From: Bacteroidales bacterium UBA6267
GTDB taxonomy: Bacteria > Bacteroidota > Bacteroidia > Bacteroidales > UBA1556
Direction of reading: 5' to 3'
NCBI GenBank assembly: GCA_002440745.1
Contig: DJVB01000019.1
Span: 1-64,000, forward strand
DNA: 64,000 nt
Shown: positions 38,191-47,848 of the stretch, in pieces
How the letters are laid out: the number at the start of each line of letters is the position of its first letter
How positions within the stretch are numbered: the stretch's first letter is position 1
Translations under genes and position numbers: made by a program
The notes under the pieces: model-generated
Seen by the model: only the letters and a program-made list of their open reading frames with translations
Databases searched by the model: none
Told to the model about the DNA's origin: nothing

Positions 38191-38742
38191 TTATTGACTA
38201 ACTAACCTGCGATATTGTATGGTCTTATTCGGAACATCGTAAATTTCCATAACCGGAGAATCAACCGGCAGATTATTCTCTTTCACATAGTTAGTCATTG
38301 CAGGATAAACTTTCATAAGCCCAACTATGATAGAAACTCCGCCTTTGTATGGAAACTCGGCAACGAGATATTCCTGTACAGGAAGCACTTTAATTTTGAA
38401 ATCAGCAATTGAACTCAGCAAAGCAGTATCTTTTGGCTCTACAATGCAGCCGATTTCGGATCGAAGCTCCTCAGTTGGTGTATTTTGAGGATTGTCGAAA
38501 TAAATACCGAAACCTTTAGTGGTTTCAATTTTATGATCGTTAAGAAGAGAGGAATAAATCTTATCCATCACCGCCGGACTCTTGCTATAATCGCCAAGCA
38601 TATCTTCATAAACCAAGACTTCACCACCGGTAGTTACTGTTTTAAACTCCACTTTGTGAAAGCCACCAAAATAGGCGAAAGCGCCAACTGCCAATGCAAT
38701 AATGACTAAAATCAGGATGCCAAGAATTTTTAAAATCTTCAT
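38191..38742 (-). CDS. Membrane-anchored GyrI-like (SOUL/TEX264-like) protein
   Basis: This 183-residue protein has one N-terminal transmembrane helix (ILGILILVIIALAVGAFAYF). A GyrI-like small-molecule-binding domain follows (FKTVTTGGEVLVYEDMLGDY, GIYFDNPQNTP, LRSEIGCIVE, YLVAEFPYKG). The first ATG is at 38742; an in-frame TTG two codons earlier is less likely. The ligand and role are unknown. It stands alone, upstream of the DUF1287 gene and downstream of trmD. Confidence 0.7.
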   Translation of the reverse strand: MKILKILGILILVIIALAVGAFAYFGGFHKVEFKTVTTGGEVLVYEDMLGDYSKSPAVMDKIYSSLLNDHKIETTKGFGIYFDNPQNTPTEELRSEIGCIVEPKDTALLSSIADFKIKVLPVQEYLVAEFPYKGGVSIIVGLMKVYPAMTNYVKENNLPVDSPVMEIYDVPNKTIQYRRLVSQ

Positions 38743-38837
38743 AATCAATGAGTTTTAGGTTTATAAAAAAAGTATTTAGGTGTATTAATTACTTTATCAA
38801 AGATAAAACAAATATAAAACGAAATTAGAAAAAACAC

Positions 38838-39515
38838 TCACTCCATCAAATCGGGTCGGCGGGCTTTGGTTCGTTTAATTGATTCTTCAAGGCGCCAATC
38901 GGCAATAAGTTTATCATTGCCTGAGAGCAAAACATCCGGCACGCGCCAACCGTTAAATTCTGCCGGGCGAGTATATGCAGGAGGAGCCACCAAACCATCT
39001 TGAAACGAATCGGAGAGTGCCGACATTTCATCGCCAAGAACTCCGGGAATGAGTCGCACTACTGCATCGGTAAAAACCGACGCTGCCAACTCCCCTCCAC
39101 TCAAAACATAGTTTCCAATAGAAAATTCCTTTGTGATATAATGCTCCCGAACTCTCTCATCCACACCTTTGTAATGGCCACATAAAATAATGACATTCTG
39201 CAAATTAGAATATCTATTCAAAGAAGGCTGGTCCAATAATTCCCCATCAGGACTGGTATAAAAAATCTCATCGTAGGTTCGCTCCGATTTTAAAAAGTCG
39301 ATACATTTTGCAATTGGCTCAATGCGCATCAACATCCCTCCGCCCCCACTATACGGATAATCATCAACTCGGCGATGTTTATCCTCCGAAAAATCTCGCA
39401 AATCATGAAGATGAATTTCAACCTTATTTTTCTCGATAGCACGTTTTATTATTGAATGACTAAAAGGGCCATCGAACATTTGAGGAAAAAGTGTGATAAT
39501 ATCAATGCGCATCAT
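38838..39515 (-). CDS. trmD: tRNA (guanine37-N1)-methyltransferase
   Basis: This 225-residue SPOUT methyltransferase modifies G37 next to the anticodon, which prevents +1 frameshifting. Signatures: MRIDIITLFPQMF, DYPYSGGGGMLM, IILCGHYKGVDERV, EFSIGNYVLSGGELAA (trefoil knot and SAM site) and DALVAPPAYTRP-like DGLVAPPAYTRP. It is the last gene of an operon with the Nramp-like and thiamine-binding genes, overlapping the former by 4 nt. rpsP, rimM and rplS, common partners in other bacteria, are not present. Confidence 0.96.
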   Translation of the reverse strand: MMRIDIITLFPQMFDGPFSHSIIKRAIEKNKVEIHLHDLRDFSEDKHRRVDDYPYSGGGGMLMRIEPIAKCIDFLKSERTYDEIFYTSPDGELLDQPSLNRYSNLQNVIILCGHYKGVDERVREHYITKEFSIGNYVLSGGELAASVFTDAVVRLIPGVLGDEMSALSDSFQDGLVAPPAYTRPAEFNGWRVPDVLLSGNDKLIADWRLEESIKRTKARRPDLME

Positions 39516-40777
39516 AATAGAGTAATCAAACGAAAGTAAATATAATAAAGACTGAATCCGGTAAGCAGAACTATGCCCACAATAGCATAAATACGTAGAA
39601 ATCGGCTTGGTTGGTCTGCCTTTGGAACATGTTGGTGGGTGATAAGCTTATAGTTTAAAATGCCAAAAGCAGGAGCAATAATGAAAGATAGAATTGTTGC
39701 AAAATCAACCATAAGCCTCATATTATCAGCTAAATAACCTAAAACAAATACAGTTCCGAGCAGAAGAACAACTAACCAAATAATATATTGAACTTTTGGA
39801 GAAATCTTTGACTTTTTGCCTTCATCAAAAACCTGCCCGACAGTAATCGACATGACTCGTGCATAAGCATCGTGACAGGTAAAAGAAGTACTCACCATCG
39901 TCATTAAAGCGGCAGTAGCGATAAAAATATAAGACCAACCTCCAAGATTTACGGTGTACATACTTATCAGTTGTCCGGCAAATACAGCACCATTACTACT
40001 CATTTCTTCAGGATTTCCGTACATCACAAAGGCGCCTAAGGATAAAAAACCAATTGCTAATAAAGCAGTCCCGATATAGCCAATATTGAAGTCGAGAAGC
40101 GCCTGTTTTTTATTGAGATTCACTCCCTGCTCTTCGTGCTTGGCTTTGGCCCATAGCGATTGCCACACAGAAATATCTAAAGGAGCCGGCATCCAGCCAA
40201 AAAGAGCTATCAGAAAAGCCAAGTGAGGAAAATAGGATATATCAAAGCTTTTAGCAAAAGATTCCTGAGGAGAAAATCCATGGCCAATTGCTGCCACAAG
40301 AGCCACAATGGTAGAAACGGTAAGCAGTAAAATCACCCATTTGATAATTCGGTCGAGAATAGAATAGCGACCAAGAATCAGCATCGAAGTAGTAAATGCT
40401 AAAAGCAACCCACTGACGAAAGTAGAGTTGAGAGAAATCCCAAAAATATGAATAATCAAACCGGAAGTTACGATGGTGATTGCAGCCATGATAGCAAACA
40501 TGGTTAACACGGTAATTATCAGAAACATAACCACCGCCCAACGGCCTAAAATTCGATAACCTTCAATCAGATTCTTTCCGGTAGAAGCTGTATAACGCGG
40601 AGCAAATTGAAAGAAGGGGTATTTCATGGCGTTGGCAAGCAAAATTGCCCAAATCAAGGCGAATCCGAAATCGGCACCGGCACGAGTTGACTGCACCAAA
40701 TGCGAAACACCGACTGCTGCTCCGGCATAGAGTAAGCCCGGCCCCATAAGTCTGATTAGTTCGCGAAGCCTTTTCAT
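39512..40777 (-). CDS. Nramp-family membrane transporter, divergent metal site
   Basis: This 421-residue inner-membrane protein has 11 predicted helices. It aligns with MntH/Nramp over TM1 (GPGLLYAGAAVGVSH, RAGADFGFALIWAI), YTASTGKNLIEGYR, and TM6 (WMPAPLDISVWQS). The metal-binding DPGN of TM1 is replaced by GVSH, and TM6 has MPAP in place of MPH. A canonical Mn2+/Fe2+ site is therefore absent, and the substrate could be another metal or something else. It overlaps both trmD and the thiamine-binding gene by 4 nt, so these genes are translationally linked. Confidence 0.82.
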   Translation of the reverse strand: MKRLRELIRLMGPGLLYAGAAVGVSHLVQSTRAGADFGFALIWAILLANAMKYPFFQFAPRYTASTGKNLIEGYRILGRWAVVMFLIITVLTMFAIMAAITIVTSGLIIHIFGISLNSTFVSGLLLAFTTSMLILGRYSILDRIIKWVILLLTVSTIVALVAAIGHGFSPQESFAKSFDISYFPHLAFLIALFGWMPAPLDISVWQSLWAKAKHEEQGVNLNKKQALLDFNIGYIGTALLAIGFLSLGAFVMYGNPEEMSSNGAVFAGQLISMYTVNLGGWSYIFIATAALMTMVSTSFTCHDAYARVMSITVGQVFDEGKKSKISPKVQYIIWLVVLLLGTVFVLGYLADNMRLMVDFATILSFIIAPAFGILNYKLITHQHVPKADQPSRFLRIYAIVGIVLLTGFSLYYIYFRLITLL

Positions 40778-41073
40778 CGGAGTTTTGAATTAACCGATTC
40801 AACTTTAGCTTTAATACGACCTATCTCCCCTTTTTTGATGTCCATAGTCACCACTGCGTAAACCCTGTCGCAATCGGCAGATAAAACATCATAAGCTTTT
40901 TGAATTAGTTCCAAGGCATCCGACATTTCAGCCGTTTCGATATTGGTGCTCATGGAATTAAGGGCAAAAGGCCAACCGGAATCCTCCAACATTTTTATTA
41001 CTCGAGCCACATAAGGACTTGCGCTGATTCCTTTATCGGTAGGAAAAATCGAAAGGTTAATTAAAACTGACAT
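40774..41073 (-). CDS. MTH1187/YqgV family thiamine-binding protein
   Basis: This 99-residue cytosolic protein of the DUF77 family forms tetramers that bind thiamine in characterised members. Motifs: INLSIFPTDKG, SPYVARVIKMLEDSG, LNSMSTNIE and VYAVVTMDIKKG. The length is typical. It is the first gene of the operon with the Nramp-like transporter and trmD, so it may signal or bind the transported compound, but that is inference. Confidence 0.85.
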   Translation of the reverse strand: MSVLINLSIFPTDKGISASPYVARVIKMLEDSGWPFALNSMSTNIETAEMSDALELIQKAYDVLSADCDRVYAVVTMDIKKGEIGRIKAKVESVNSKLR

Positions 41074-41119
41074 AAGCTATAATTTATTGATTTTGTATTT
41101 CTTACAATAGTTTTATCTC

Positions 41120-42949
41120 TTAAGAACTCAGATTAGTATTTTGCATCTGGCTCAAACGATAATAGATTCCATTTTTAGCAATCAACTCATTATGAGTACC
41201 TTCCTCAACAATTCGCCCTTTTTCAAGGACAATAATTCTATTAGCCGATTTGATAGTCGAAAGTCGATGTGCAATCACCAAACTTGTTCGATTGACCATT
41301 AAGTTTTGAAGCGCATCCTGAACTAATTTTTCGCTTTCGGTATCCAATGCCGAGGTAGCTTCATCTAAGATTAAGATTGCAGGATTGATAAGCAAAGCAC
41401 GGGCAATAGTGAGCCTTTGGCGCTGACCTCCTGAAAGTTTCGAGCCACGATCACCAATCACCGTGTCGTAACCTTGAGGAAGCTCCATAATAAAATCATG
41501 AGCGTTTGCAGCCTTTGCAGCAGCAATAATTTCTTCCATGCTGCGATTTTCGGAAGTGAAGCTTATATTATTGGCCACAGTATCGTTAAAGAGAATTGCT
41601 TCTTGAGTAACAATGCCCATCAATCGACGTAAATGACTGATTTTTAAGTCGCGAATATCCTTTCCATCAATTTTAATAGATCCTTCCGTAACATCATAAA
41701 ACCGAGGAAGAAGGTCGGCAATCGTTGACTTTCCGGCGCCTGACGAACCCACGAGTGCAATCATTTCACCCTTTCTAATCTCGAGGCTGACGTCCTGTAA
41801 AACATAGTCATCCTGATATTTAAAGAACACATTTTCATAGTTTATACTTTTGTTGAAAGACTCCACCGTGAGGGCGTCCGGTTTTTCGATAATCACCTCA
41901 TCTTGATCAAGTAATGAAAAAATACGTTCAGCAGATGCAATGCCTTTTTGCACCCGATAATAGCTTGTTGAAATGGCCTTGATGCTTGGAATCATCTGTG
42001 AAAAAAGCAGAATAAAGAAGATGAAATTTTCGCCTGTAAGCCCAATGGAGTCGCTCAAGACCAAACGGCCACCATACCAAATAATAACAGAAACCACAAT
42101 CATGGCAAAAAACTCACTGATTGGACTGGACAAATCACCACGCCGCATCACGGAGGTTGCCATGCGGTTATAATCATTATTCTGGCTTTCAAAACGGTCC
42201 GAAATTTTCCGTTGAGCATTAAACCCCTTGATGATTCTCAAGCCGGAAAGAGCCTCTTCAAAGGATGACAAAATACCGCCCATCATTTTCTGTGTAATTC
42301 GACTTTCCCGTCTTAATATTTTCCCTATATAGCTAATAACCAATCCGGTAAAAGGCATCAACGCAAACATTAGTAAGGTCAGTTGGTAAGAAGTCATCCA
42401 CAAAATCACCAAAAAGGAAACCACGGTAATTATATGAGAAAACATCAGCTCAATAGTGCCTAAGATTGTCCATTCGATATCTTGAACATCGCTTGAAGCG
42501 CGGCTCATAATGTCGCCTTTGCGTTGCTCACTAAAAAACGAAAGCGGTAAAATGGTGATTTTGCTAAAAATTTGATTTCTCAAATCGCGGATAATTCCAT
42601 TGCGCAGCGGGGCAATAGACCACATGGCCATATAGCGAAAGAAGTTTTTGAAGAAAAAGGAAACTGCCGTTAGAAGAGACAATGCCACAAGTAGTTTATC
42701 AGGTCCATATTCATTGATTATCAGGCTCATCTGATAATAAATATAGTTTAACAAACCATCTTGAGTAAACTCTAAGTCGGCAGGCGTATTCACCAATTGA
42801 TCCAATCCGAAAATCATTTTTAGGAAAGGAATAATCATTCCGAGGGAAAAAACCGAAAAGACAATAGTAAGAAGATTGAAAATAAAATTTAAAAGAGCAT
42901 AAACCTTATAACTCTTTATCAAACTGAGCAAGCGCAAAAAATCTTTCAT
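41120..42949 (-). CDS. ABC exporter, MsbA/multidrug type
   Basis: This 609-residue half-transporter has an N-terminal six-helix membrane domain (about 1-320) and a nucleotide-binding domain (about 340-609). The NBD has Walker A GSSGAGKST, Q-loop VTQEAILF, signature LSGGQRQRL, Walker B LILDEATSALD and switch His in IAHRLST. It works as a homodimer exporting lipids such as lipid A, or hydrophobic drugs. MsbA-like proteins of Bacteroidota look the same, so the substrate is not certain. Confidence 0.9.
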   Translation of the reverse strand: MKDFLRLLSLIKSYKVYALLNFIFNLLTIVFSVFSLGMIIPFLKMIFGLDQLVNTPADLEFTQDGLLNYIYYQMSLIINEYGPDKLLVALSLLTAVSFFFKNFFRYMAMWSIAPLRNGIIRDLRNQIFSKITILPLSFFSEQRKGDIMSRASSDVQDIEWTILGTIELMFSHIITVVSFLVILWMTSYQLTLLMFALMPFTGLVISYIGKILRRESRITQKMMGGILSSFEEALSGLRIIKGFNAQRKISDRFESQNNDYNRMATSVMRRGDLSSPISEFFAMIVVSVIIWYGGRLVLSDSIGLTGENFIFFILLFSQMIPSIKAISTSYYRVQKGIASAERIFSLLDQDEVIIEKPDALTVESFNKSINYENVFFKYQDDYVLQDVSLEIRKGEMIALVGSSGAGKSTIADLLPRFYDVTEGSIKIDGKDIRDLKISHLRRLMGIVTQEAILFNDTVANNISFTSENRSMEEIIAAAKAANAHDFIMELPQGYDTVIGDRGSKLSGGQRQRLTIARALLINPAILILDEATSALDTESEKLVQDALQNLMVNRTSLVIAHRLSTIKSANRIIVLEKGRIVEEGTHNELIAKNGIYYRLSQMQNTNLSS

Positions 42950-43257
42950 TATTTCAAATTAACCTGAGATTGGAGCAAAACGTTCAAATAAGCTTTTAGA
43001 ACGTACAATATTTCATGTCTATGAAGATGCACCTTTCATCAATTTCCACTAAAACAAAACTATTTAACAGATTATCAATCATTAAAGCCTTTGATTAGCA
43101 ATAATAAATAAGCCTGTTTGAAAGTTGCAAAGTTATCAAATCTTAAAGTTTTTAGAAGATTAGTTTTGGAAAATTTTGAAAGTTATTATTCAAAGCATTT
43201 TAAAGCCAAGCAAAGCAAAAAGATTATATTTTTACTGATTCTTTTAAACAAACTGAA
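42950..43257. other. 308-nt divergent intergenic region
   Basis: AT-rich spacer between the ABC exporter and the T9SS gene, which must hold both promoters. I see no exact TAnnTTTG box with a well-spaced TTG on either strand and no ORF, RNA or repeat. Confidence 0.5.
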
Positions 43258-44301
43258 ATGAAAGTAAAATTAACCATTTTGTTTCATGTAATTTGGCTAA
43301 GCTCCTTTGCACAAATTACAATTAACTCATCGATGATGCCTTTGGCCAACGACACCTTCCGATTGAGCGTAGCCACAAATGCCCAACAATACGATTTCTC
43401 GCTTACCGGCAGCAATTACAGTTGGGATTTTAGCAATCTGACAGCCATCGATCAAAGGTTAGAAGATTATGTGAGTATTTCTGCTACACCACTTGTGTAT
43501 AATGTGGTATTTTTATATCCGCTTGTAGCCACAGTAGCCGCCAAACGCGCTGATGCTCAAATGGGTATGGTAGCTATTTCAAATGGGTACAATTTTTACA
43601 AAACAACGACATCAAAATTTGCAGAAGTTGGATTTGGTGCTGATTTTCAAGGCACTCCAATTCCGGTAAAGTATCAGGAAGACGATATTATCTTTCACCT
43701 TCCGCTCAGCTACAACGCCAAAGATAGCAGCACAGCTATTTGGTCGGTGTCAATTCCAAACTTAGGAAGCATTTATGAAACCAAAAAGCGCGTAAATCAT
43801 GTGGATGGTTACGGTAGTGTGACAACGCCTTACGGAACTTTTCAATGCTTGAGAGTGAAATCTGAGGTACGGCAGCGCGATAGTGTGGTTTACAGTGCTA
43901 GTCCCATTCCATTGCCCGCTTTTGAGCAAGAATACACTGAATATCTGTGGCTTACCAACGACCACCGATTTCCTGTGTTGAAAGCTACCGAGCGCAATCT
44001 TGCCTTTCAAGTGGAATTTATGGATAGCATAAAATCCTTTGCGGGAATGGATGAAATGGTCAAACAAGACCGATTTGAAGTTTATCCCAATCCTACACAA
44101 AATTTCATTGAGATAAAATCGAATGTTAAAAATCAAGACTATAGCATTGAGCTTTTAGATTTCGAAGGAAAAATTATCCTCGAGGAAAACACAGTTGGGG
44201 TTCAAAAAATTGACCTTTCTCATCTTCCCTCAGGAAAGTATATCCTAAAATTAACAACTGACAATCAAATATTTACAAAAACAATCCTAAAGACAAACTA
44301 A
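43258..44301 (+). CDS. T9SS type A sorting-domain protein of unknown function
   Basis: This 347-residue exported protein starts with a short signal peptide (cleavage near SFAQ). It has a beta-rich body (NYSWDFSNLTAIDQ, VDGYGSVTTPYGTFQCLRVKSEV) of a type common in Bacteroidota secreted proteins. A C-terminal type A sorting domain ends it (FEVYPNPTQNFIEIKS, LLDFEGKIIL, LPSGKYILKL). The stop TAA shares its last A with the ATG of the phosphomutase gene (TAATG), so the two are coupled. Confidence 0.82.
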   Translation: MKVKLTILFHVIWLSSFAQITINSSMMPLANDTFRLSVATNAQQYDFSLTGSNYSWDFSNLTAIDQRLEDYVSISATPLVYNVVFLYPLVATVAAKRADAQMGMVAISNGYNFYKTTTSKFAEVGFGADFQGTPIPVKYQEDDIIFHLPLSYNAKDSSTAIWSVSIPNLGSIYETKKRVNHVDGYGSVTTPYGTFQCLRVKSEVRQRDSVVYSASPIPLPAFEQEYTEYLWLTNDHRFPVLKATERNLAFQVEFMDSIKSFAGMDEMVKQDRFEVYPNPTQNFIEIKSNVKNQDYSIELLDFEGKIILEENTVGVQKIDLSHLPSGKYILKLTTDNQIFTKTILKTN

Positions 44302-45641
44302 TGGGAGCATTCCACGCTTATGATATCAGAGGAATCTATAATAAGGATTTCAACAAAGATGATGTACACCGAATTGGGTGTTTTTTGCCAAGATTATTAA
44401 AAGCCGATAAAGTATTGGTAGGCAGAGATGTACGCGTTTCGTCACCGGAAATACATGATTATTTGGTGCGGGCAATCACCAATGCCGGAGCCGATGTTTA
44501 CGATGTTGGGCTTAGCACCACTCCGATGATTTACTGGTTAACCGCAAAATTTGGATTTAAAGCATCGGTAATGATTACCGCCTCACATAACGGACCTGAA
44601 TATAATGGACTAAAAATCAGCGGCGAAAATGCAGTTCCCATTGGATATGACGATGGTTTAGGAGAGTTAGAAAAAATGATTAAAACCCCTTCCGCTTTCA
44701 AAACTGGGCCAAAGGGAAGTGTGCTCCAATTTGATAAAAAAGCGGAGTATTTAGAATTTCTAAAAGCCTATTTGCCTTCCAGTCTTCACCATCTAAACCT
44801 AACGATTGATTGCAGCAATGGCATGGCCGGATTGCTAATCCAGGATTTAATTGGCAGCAATCACCATTTTCTTTTTGAACAACCTGATGGTCGATTTCCA
44901 AACCATCAGCCTAATCCGTTAGTGATGGAAAACGTAGCGGATTTGCAAAAAGCTGTGGTGAACAACCAATCCGATTTGGGGATAATTTTCGATGGAGACG
45001 CCGACAGGGTGATGTTTGTGGATGAAAAGGGAGATTTTATTTCACCGGATTTAATGATTGCTCTGATGGGGCATTATTTCATAAAGAAAAACCCTAAAGC
45101 CAAAGTGATTCAGGACATTCGTACATCGATGGCAGTTGGAGAATATCTGAAAGAGTTGGGCGATGTGGAAATGATCACCTGGCGAGTTGGACGGGCTTAT
45201 GCTGCCAAACGATTACGTCTTGAAGATGGACTTTTTGGAGGTGAGTTGGCAGGACATTACTATTTCAAAGATTTTTACTATTCCGATTCAGGGATGATGG
45301 CTATGCTGATTATTTTGAATGTTATTTCTGAATTTAAACAGCAGGGAATCAGCGTTTCACAGATAATCTCCAAAATCAGGAAGTATGCCAATAGTGGCGA
45401 AATAAATTTTACTATTGACGACAAAAAAGGCATGATGGATCGCATCAAAGACCATTTTGAAAAAACGGATAAAATTACGCATTTCATGGATTTTGATGGT
45501 TATCGCTTAGAGTTTGCCGATTGGTGGTTTAATATCCGCCCGAGCAATACCGAACCCTATCTACGGCTGATTGTGGAGGCAAAGAATGAAGAAATTCTTT
45601 CGGAAAAATTGGAAGAGATAAAGAAGATTATTCTACGCTAA
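44301..45641 (+). CDS. Phosphomannomutase/phosphoglucomutase
   Basis: This 446-residue cytosolic alpha-D-phosphohexomutase interconverts hexose 1- and 6-phosphates for nucleotide-sugar synthesis. The four family motifs are intact: the active-site serine loop VMITASHNGPEYNG, the metal loop FDGDADRVMFVD, the sugar-binding GGELAGHYYFKD and the phosphate-binding RPSNTEPYLRLIV. The order and length match the ManB/AlgC group. Its coupling to a T9SS cargo gene has no obvious functional reason. Confidence 0.94.
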   Translation: MGAFHAYDIRGIYNKDFNKDDVHRIGCFLPRLLKADKVLVGRDVRVSSPEIHDYLVRAITNAGADVYDVGLSTTPMIYWLTAKFGFKASVMITASHNGPEYNGLKISGENAVPIGYDDGLGELEKMIKTPSAFKTGPKGSVLQFDKKAEYLEFLKAYLPSSLHHLNLTIDCSNGMAGLLIQDLIGSNHHFLFEQPDGRFPNHQPNPLVMENVADLQKAVVNNQSDLGIIFDGDADRVMFVDEKGDFISPDLMIALMGHYFIKKNPKAKVIQDIRTSMAVGEYLKELGDVEMITWRVGRAYAAKRLRLEDGLFGGELAGHYYFKDFYYSDSGMMAMLIILNVISEFKQQGISVSQIISKIRKYANSGEINFTIDDKKGMMDRIKDHFEKTDKITHFMDFDGYRLEFADWWFNIRPSNTEPYLRLIVEAKNEEILSEKLEEIKKIILR

Positions 45642-45695
45642 AGCATTGATTTCTTTGGTTTTTTTTTGACAAAAATGTATGGTTTTTTAGACCTT

Positions 45696-47039
45696 TTAAA
45701 AAAGGCTACCATAAATCAAACCCGAAACAGTGGCCATCAAAACGACCAAAATAACATAGACTACAGTTTTTTGGTTTCCTAATACTCCTCTGATAACAAG
45801 CATATTAGGCAATGATAGCGAAGGGCCGGCCAATAACAAAGCCAAAGCCGGGCCTTTTCCCATTCCCGAAGCGATTAGTCCTTGAAGAATTGGTATTTCG
45901 GTGAGAGTGGCAAAATACATAAACGCTCCAACCACCGAGGCAAAGAAATTGGAATACAGTGAATTACCACCAACTAAAGCCGAAATCCATTCACCAGGAA
46001 TTATCCCCGGAATTGATGTATTATCGTGAGTTGAACCCAATAAAAACCCGGCAGTTATCACACCAATAGCGAGCATTGGCATAATTTGTTTTGTAAAATC
46101 CCAAGCAGAAAGTGTCCATTCTTTATTGTCAGGGTCACGTTTATCAAAAAGAGTAATTAGAGCCAAGGCTGTGATTGCCACCAGCATAGGCACCAAAGGA
46201 CTTATCTTAGGATTTGTGATAAAAACATTTGAAAGAAAAGCAGAAATTACGGTGATAAAAACAGCCAATAAAACCCACACCCATTTGATTTTTAACACAA
46301 AAACAAGTGAAACGGCCAATAACAAACCAAAAAATCCTGTGATAAACCACTTGTTAGCCCAAATAAAATACCATGCACTTGATGAATCGCCAGAGGAAGG
46401 AGCACCCCAATTTGCAAAAACCAGAATTAAAATAAGTGTAAAAAAATGAAAAGAAGTTTTCCAAAGCGGACGTTTTTCAGGAGGGGAAACAATATTCATT
46501 TGCTGGTCTTTTTTAATTCTTTCTTCTTTTCTATAAATCAACGACATCGATAACCCTATCAAAACGCTAAAAATAACAGCCCCAATAGTGCGCGCTAAAC
46601 CCATTTCGAAACCTAAAATTCGTGCGGTTAAAATGATGGCTAAGATATTGATTGCAGGCCCTGAATAAAGAAATGCAATAGCGGGTCCCAAACCGACACC
46701 ACGCTTGTAAATACTTGAAAATAAGGGTAAAATAGTACAACTGCAAACAGCAAGAATAGTTCCCGAAACTGAGGCAATGCTGTATGCCAGCCATTTCTTG
46801 GCATTAGCTCCGAAATACTTCAAAACGGACCCTTGACTAACAAAAATGGAAATTACACCGGCGATAAAGAAAGCCGGCAACAAACAAAGCACAACATGCT
46901 CACGCGCATACCATTTGGATAAATCTAACGCCGCCATTATAGCATCGATGAACCGATGATTTTCTATTGGCATAAAAAAAGCAAAACCAAAAACTACAAA
47001 TATCCACAGCAGGATTTTAACTTCTTTCTTAGTTTCCAT
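45696..47039 (-). CDS. ArsP-like permease (DUF318/UPF0718)
   Basis: This 447-residue inner-membrane permease has about ten helices. The first repeat holds VCSCTILPLFSSIYKRGVGL and FLYSGPAINILA, which match the Cys-containing signature of ArsP, an exporter of trivalent organoarsenicals. The second repeat has ATLTEIPILQGLIASGMGKG. It is the last gene of the arsenic operon, 53 nt after ArsG. Export of methylarsenite or a related thiol-reactive species is the best guess from family and context. Confidence 0.82.
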   Translation of the reverse strand: METKKEVKILLWIFVVFGFAFFMPIENHRFIDAIMAALDLSKWYAREHVVLCLLPAFFIAGVISIFVSQGSVLKYFGANAKKWLAYSIASVSGTILAVCSCTILPLFSSIYKRGVGLGPAIAFLYSGPAINILAIILTARILGFEMGLARTIGAVIFSVLIGLSMSLIYRKEERIKKDQQMNIVSPPEKRPLWKTSFHFFTLILILVFANWGAPSSGDSSSAWYFIWANKWFITGFFGLLLAVSLVFVLKIKWVWVLLAVFITVISAFLSNVFITNPKISPLVPMLVAITALALITLFDKRDPDNKEWTLSAWDFTKQIMPMLAIGVITAGFLLGSTHDNTSIPGIIPGEWISALVGGNSLYSNFFASVVGAFMYFATLTEIPILQGLIASGMGKGPALALLLAGPSLSLPNMLVIRGVLGNQKTVVYVILVVLMATVSGLIYGSLF

Positions 47040-47091
47040 GAAAAACTATTTTATATTCTACAATTTATCGAAATAAAAAGAAAAATATGGG

Positions 47092-47793
47092 TTAAAAATA
47101 AATTACGATTATGTAATACACACCAACACAAATAAATGCTATGGAGATAATGCGGCGAAACCAAACTTCAAAAGTTTTTATGTTATTATATAATTTTCCA
47201 ACGCCGGAAACTGTGTAGGCCAAAAGCCAAGCGAAAATAATAACAGGAATTCCCGTTGCAAGAGCAAAAACGACAGGCAGATATAAGCCGGAAGTGGAGC
47301 TGACGGTCATTGGAATTAGCATCCCGAAGTAAAGCACACCACTGTATGGACAAAAGGCCAATGCAAACAAAACACCTAATAATAACACATCAAAATAGCT
47401 ATGTTTCGACTTTTTCTGAAAACGATTGGTCAAACCTGAAAGGGCGGGAAAATTAATTTTCAAAATATCGAGCATAAACAACCCAATCAAGACTAATAAA
47501 GGCCCGATAATTTTTTCACCATATTTTTGAAACCAACCCGATAACTCAAACTGATCGGCTCCGATGAAAATAATCAAGGCAAGAGAAGTGTAAGCCACAG
47601 CTCGGCCTAAGGTGTAAACCAGACCATTGATAAAAACCCGCCTCCTATCCTCCAAATCTTTACCAATAAAACCAATTGCGGTGATATTTGTGGCCAAAGG
47701 GCAAGGACTTATCGCAGTCAAAAGGCCAAGTAAAAATGCAGAAACAATTGGCAATGAATTGTTGTCCAATAAATTTTGTAAAATTTCGTCCAT
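47092..47793 (-). CDS. ArsG-family membrane protein (CcdA/DsbD-like)
   Basis: This 233-residue protein has six predicted helices and two membrane-embedded Cys motifs in equivalent positions: SPCPLATNITAIGF in the first helix and FCPYSGVLYFGM in the fourth. This is the layout of CcdA/DsbD-beta proteins, which pass electrons across the membrane. It matches the family annotated as ArsG, sometimes described as an aminobenzylarsenical efflux permease. The start at 47793 (ATG) is preferred over an in-frame TTG. It follows arsF by 55 nt. Confidence 0.8.
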   Translation of the reverse strand: MDEILQNLLDNNSLPIVSAFLLGLLTAISPCPLATNITAIGFIGKDLEDRRRVFINGLVYTLGRAVAYTSLALIIFIGADQFELSGWFQKYGEKIIGPLLVLIGLFMLDILKINFPALSGLTNRFQKKSKHSYFDVLLLGVLFALAFCPYSGVLYFGMLIPMTVSSTSGLYLPVVFALATGIPVIIFAWLLAYTVSGVGKLYNNIKTFEVWFRRIISIAFICVGVYYIIVIYF

Positions 47794-47848
47794 AAAAATC
47801 AATTAAAGAAACCGGATTCCAAGCTGAATCGCAGGATTCATCCAAGCA

